A program made the position numbers and the translations under genes. Positions 11,746 to 13,633 of a DNA stretch of 13,633 bases are shown here, piece by piece (the first letter of the stretch is position 1; every line of letters begins with the position of its first letter). The notes below the pieces were generated by a model. It saw only the letters and a program-made list of their open reading frames with translations, was not told the origin of the DNA and made no database searches. The stretch spans positions 1 to 13,633 of the forward strand of contig JAKLKT010000022.1 in the NCBI GenBank assembly GCA_023150495.1. Reading direction: 5' to 3'. Source of the DNA: Planctomycetota bacterium (GTDB taxonomy: Bacteria; Planctomycetota; PLA2).

Positions 11746-13194
11746 ATGCGCAAGTGCCTCCTCGTCCTCCTGCTCGGCACGCCCCTCCTCGCCGAGCCCG
11801 ACCTCGAGAAGCTCCGCGGGTCGGTCGTGCAGGTCTTCGTCATGTCGCAGGGCGAGGACTACGCGATGCCCTGGCGGCATCCGCAGCCGGAGGGCGCGAA
11901 CGGCTCCGCCTTCTGCATCGCGCCCGGCATGCTGCTCACGAACGCCCATGTCGCGAGCGACGCCAAGGTGCTCCGCGTGAAGCGCGCCGACCGCACGAAG
12001 TGGTACGAGGCGCGCGTCCTCTTCGCCGGCCACGACTGCGACCTCGCGATCCTCGGCGTCGACGACCGGAGCCTCTGGGAGGGCGTGCAGCCGCTCGAGA
12101 TCGGCGACAGCCCCGCCATGCAGTCGAAGGTCGCGGCGGTGGGCTACCCGGTCGGCGGGAACAAGCTCTCGATCACCGAGGGGGTCGTCTCGAGGATCGA
12201 GGTGCGTCCCTACTCGCACAGCGGCGCCGACGCGCACCTCGCGATCCAGATCGACGCGGCGATCAACCCCGGCAACAGCGGCGGCCCCGTGATGCAGGAC
12301 GGCAAGGTCGTGGGGGTCGCCTTCCAGGGGCAGTTCTTCTCGCAGAACATCGGGTACATGATCCCGCCCTCGGTCATCCGCCACTTCCTCAGGGACGTCG
12401 AGGACGGCCGCTACGACGGCTACCCCGAGCTCGGCATCTACCACGCGGAGCTCCAGAACGACGCGCTCCGCGAGTACCTCAAGGTGCCGGAGGGGGAGAC
12501 CGGCGTCCTCGCGCTCAAGGCGACGCCCTACGCGAGCGCCGTCGGCCTCGTCGAGCGCGACGACGTCATCACCCGGATCGACAACATCCCGATCGAGAAC
12601 GACGGCACGATCCGGATCGACGGCGAGTCGTACGAGTTCACGCACGTCGTCGAGGAGAAGCAGATCGGCGAGACCGTCACGCTGACCGTGCGCCGCAGGG
12701 GCGAGCTGAGGGAGATCCCGGTCAAGCTCAAGGCCTGGGCGGCGCGGATGAGCCCCTCCGTTGCCTACGACGAGCGGCCCGAGTACCTCGTCCTCGGCGG
12801 CTACGTCTTCGTGCCGCTCACCACCAACTACATGATGGCGACGCGGCCGAGCGACGACCTCGCGTACTACTACCAGCAGTACTACCGGAACGTCGCCGAG
12901 GAGGGGAAGACGCGCGAGCAGCTCGTGATCCTCTCGCAGGTGCTCCCCGACGCGACCACGCGCTACCGCACCTACCGGAACGAGATCGTCGCGTCCGTGG
13001 ACGGCAAGGTGCCGAACGACTTCCGCGAGTTCGTCTCGCTCGTCGAGGGCGGCGGCGACCTCGTGAAGGTCGAGTTCGAGGGCGTCAACGTCCCGCCGCT
13101 CGTCCTCGAGAAGGGGAAGATCGCGGAGGCCCACGCGCGCATCTGCAGGAACCTGAACATCCCCGAGGACCGCCACGTGAAGGAGCCGAAGTAG
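11746..13194 (+). CDS. Exported Deg9-like serine protease with PDZ domain(s)
   Basis: This 482-residue protein is a trypsin-like HtrA/Deg protease. A short hydrophobic signal sequence (MRKCLLVLLLGTPLLA, likely cleaved after Ala16) directs it outside the cytoplasm. The catalytic triad is complete: His68 in LLTNAHVAS, Asp99 in HDCDLAIL and Ser178 in NPGNSGGPV. A PDZ domain follows (about 225-330; GVLALKATPYASAVGLVERDDVITRIDNIPI). Unlike short HtrA proteins it continues with YLVLGGYVFVPLTTNYM, EQLVILSQVLPD and a terminal region EIVASVDGKVPNDFREFVSLVE to ICRNLNIP. As I remember it, that is the arrangement of plant Deg9-type enzymes, with a second PDZ-like domain. The start has no Shine-Dalgarno and lies 8 nt after a candidate -10. 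The next gene, a trypsin-fold paralogue, starts one base after the stop, so both are probably made together. Confidence 0.9.
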   Translation: MRKCLLVLLLGTPLLAEPDLEKLRGSVVQVFVMSQGEDYAMPWRHPQPEGANGSAFCIAPGMLLTNAHVASDAKVLRVKRADRTKWYEARVLFAGHDCDLAILGVDDRSLWEGVQPLEIGDSPAMQSKVAAVGYPVGGNKLSITEGVVSRIEVRPYSHSGADAHLAIQIDAAINPGNSGGPVMQDGKVVGVAFQGQFFSQNIGYMIPPSVIRHFLRDVEDGRYDGYPELGIYHAELQNDALREYLKVPEGETGVLALKATPYASAVGLVERDDVITRIDNIPIENDGTIRIDGESYEFTHVVEEKQIGETVTLTVRRRGELREIPVKLKAWAARMSPSVAYDERPEYLVLGGYVFVPLTTNYMMATRPSDDLAYYYQQYYRNVAEEGKTREQLVILSQVLPDATTRYRTYRNEIVASVDGKVPNDFREFVSLVEGGGDLVKVEFEGVNVPPLVLEKGKIAEAHARICRNLNIPEDRHVKEPK

Positions 13195-13195
13195 C

Positions 13196-13633
13196 ATGCG
13201 CCCTCTCCTCCCCCTCCTCCTCGCGCTCCTCCTCCCTCCCCTCGCGGGGGCCGAGGATCCCGCCAGGCTGCGCGCCGCCCTCGTCGACGTCGACGTCGCC
13301 GCGCAGGCGTGGGACCGGAGCTCGCCGTGGCAGAAGCAGCCCGTGCAGAACCGGAGCGGCCAGGGCGTGGTCGTGGAGCCCGGCGTCGTGCTCACGCTCG
13401 CGCGCCTCGTCACCGACGCCCAGCTCGTCGAGGTGTCGGTCGCGAACAGCGCGCGGCGCTACCCCGCACGCGTGAAGCACATGGACCTCGCCGCGGGCCT
13501 CGCGCTCGTCGAGATCACCGACGAGGGGCTCCGGGGCCAGCTCGCGCCGATGCCGGTCGGCGAGCCGGCGAAGCTCGACGACGAGTTCGACCTCTACCAG
13601 CTCGGCACGGACAACATGCTCCAGCGCTACACC
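13196..13633 (+). CDS. Exported trypsin-fold protein with lost catalytic His and Asp (partial)
   Basis: The first 146 residues are visible before the window ends. A Leu-rich signal peptide (MRPLLPLLLALLLPPLAGA) is followed by a domain that aligns without gaps to the upstream protease over about 50 residues. GVVLTLARLVTDAQLVEV matches GMLLTNAHVASDAKVLRV, and YPARVKHMDLAAGLALVEI matches YEARVLFAGHDCDLAILGV. At the catalytic positions His becomes Arg70 and Asp becomes Gly101, so this part cannot form a working triad; the Ser position lies beyond the window. The stop of the protease gene and this ATG are separated by a single base, implying coupled translation and joint export. It may be an inactive partner or regulatory subunit of the Deg9-like protease, or an adhesion/scaffold protein. 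It is not a decayed pseudogene as far as can be seen: the frame is open and codon use is like its neighbours. Confidence 0.78.
   Translation, partial: MRPLLPLLLALLLPPLAGAEDPARLRAALVDVDVAAQAWDRSSPWQKQPVQNRSGQGVVVEPGVVLTLARLVTDAQLVEVSVANSARRYPARVKHMDLAAGLALVEITDEGLRGQLAPMPVGEPAKLDDEFDLYQLGTDNMLQRYT

Noticed and set aside
11712..11755. Direct repeat GCGCAAGT (11712-11719 and 11748-11755) around the protease start
   Set aside because: It is only 8 bp, one copy lies in the coding start, and similar words occur elsewhere (for example near 3875), so it is probably incidental.
11731..13413. 560-residue open frame antisense to the Deg9-like protease
   Set aside because: Composition is dominated by Arg, Val, Asp and Glu with no recognisable motif, and the opposite strand encodes an intact triad protease.

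Overview
This is a compact, very GC-rich (about 70 % by eye) bacterial chromosomal window with 13 intact or partial genes, short intergenic gaps (the longest is about 200 bp), and no tRNA, rRNA, CRISPR array, insertion sequence or phage gene that I can recognise. No phylogenetic marker is present. The pilin with its WCCYAWP region, the Deg9-like protease with a trypsin-fold paralogue behind it, and the ClpS/DUF2017 pair suggest an uncultured high-GC lineage. A planctomycete-like or similar environmental bacterium is plausible, but this is inference only.

Layout, left to right. (1) The 5' and middle part of queG, on the minus strand and cut by the window edge, is divergent from a two-gene plus-strand unit: a GAF-GAF-PAS sensor protein lacking an output domain, overlapped by an NRDE/TANGO2-family gene (TGATG junction). 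(2) A type IV pilin-like gene with its own Shine-Dalgarno and a likely terminator follows. (3) Next are an acyl-lipid/acyl-CoA desaturase and a small RRM RNA-binding protein. The RRM leader contains two strong inverted repeats, and one of them appears to sequester the ribosome binding site. (4) Convergent to the RRM gene is a minus-strand cluster read as pfkB-type sugar kinase > clpS > DUF2017 > carboxypeptidase-regulatory-like repeat protein > a 76-residue unknown. The first four genes are linked by three successive 4-base ATGA/GTGA overlaps, so they are almost certainly one translationally coupled operon. (5) Divergent from pfkB is a class II (B12-dependent) ribonucleotide reductase, nrdJ, with an unusually short C-terminus. 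The 97-bp divergent region holds two copies of the same inverted repeat, one placed 8-9 nt from each start codon. (6) A VIT1/CCC1-type metal transporter, a secreted Deg9-like serine protease, and a second trypsin-fold gene follow on the plus strand. The last starts one base after the protease stop, runs off the window, and has lost the catalytic His and Asp.

Taken together the genes are mostly housekeeping: tRNA modification, dNTP synthesis, N-end-rule proteolysis, membrane lipid desaturation and envelope proteostasis. I see no defence or mobile island. The most noteworthy points are the RBS-masking hairpin upstream of the RRM gene, the twin inverted repeats between pfkB and nrdJ, the protease/pseudoprotease tandem, and the coupling of clpS-DUF2017 to a repeat protein that has no export signal.
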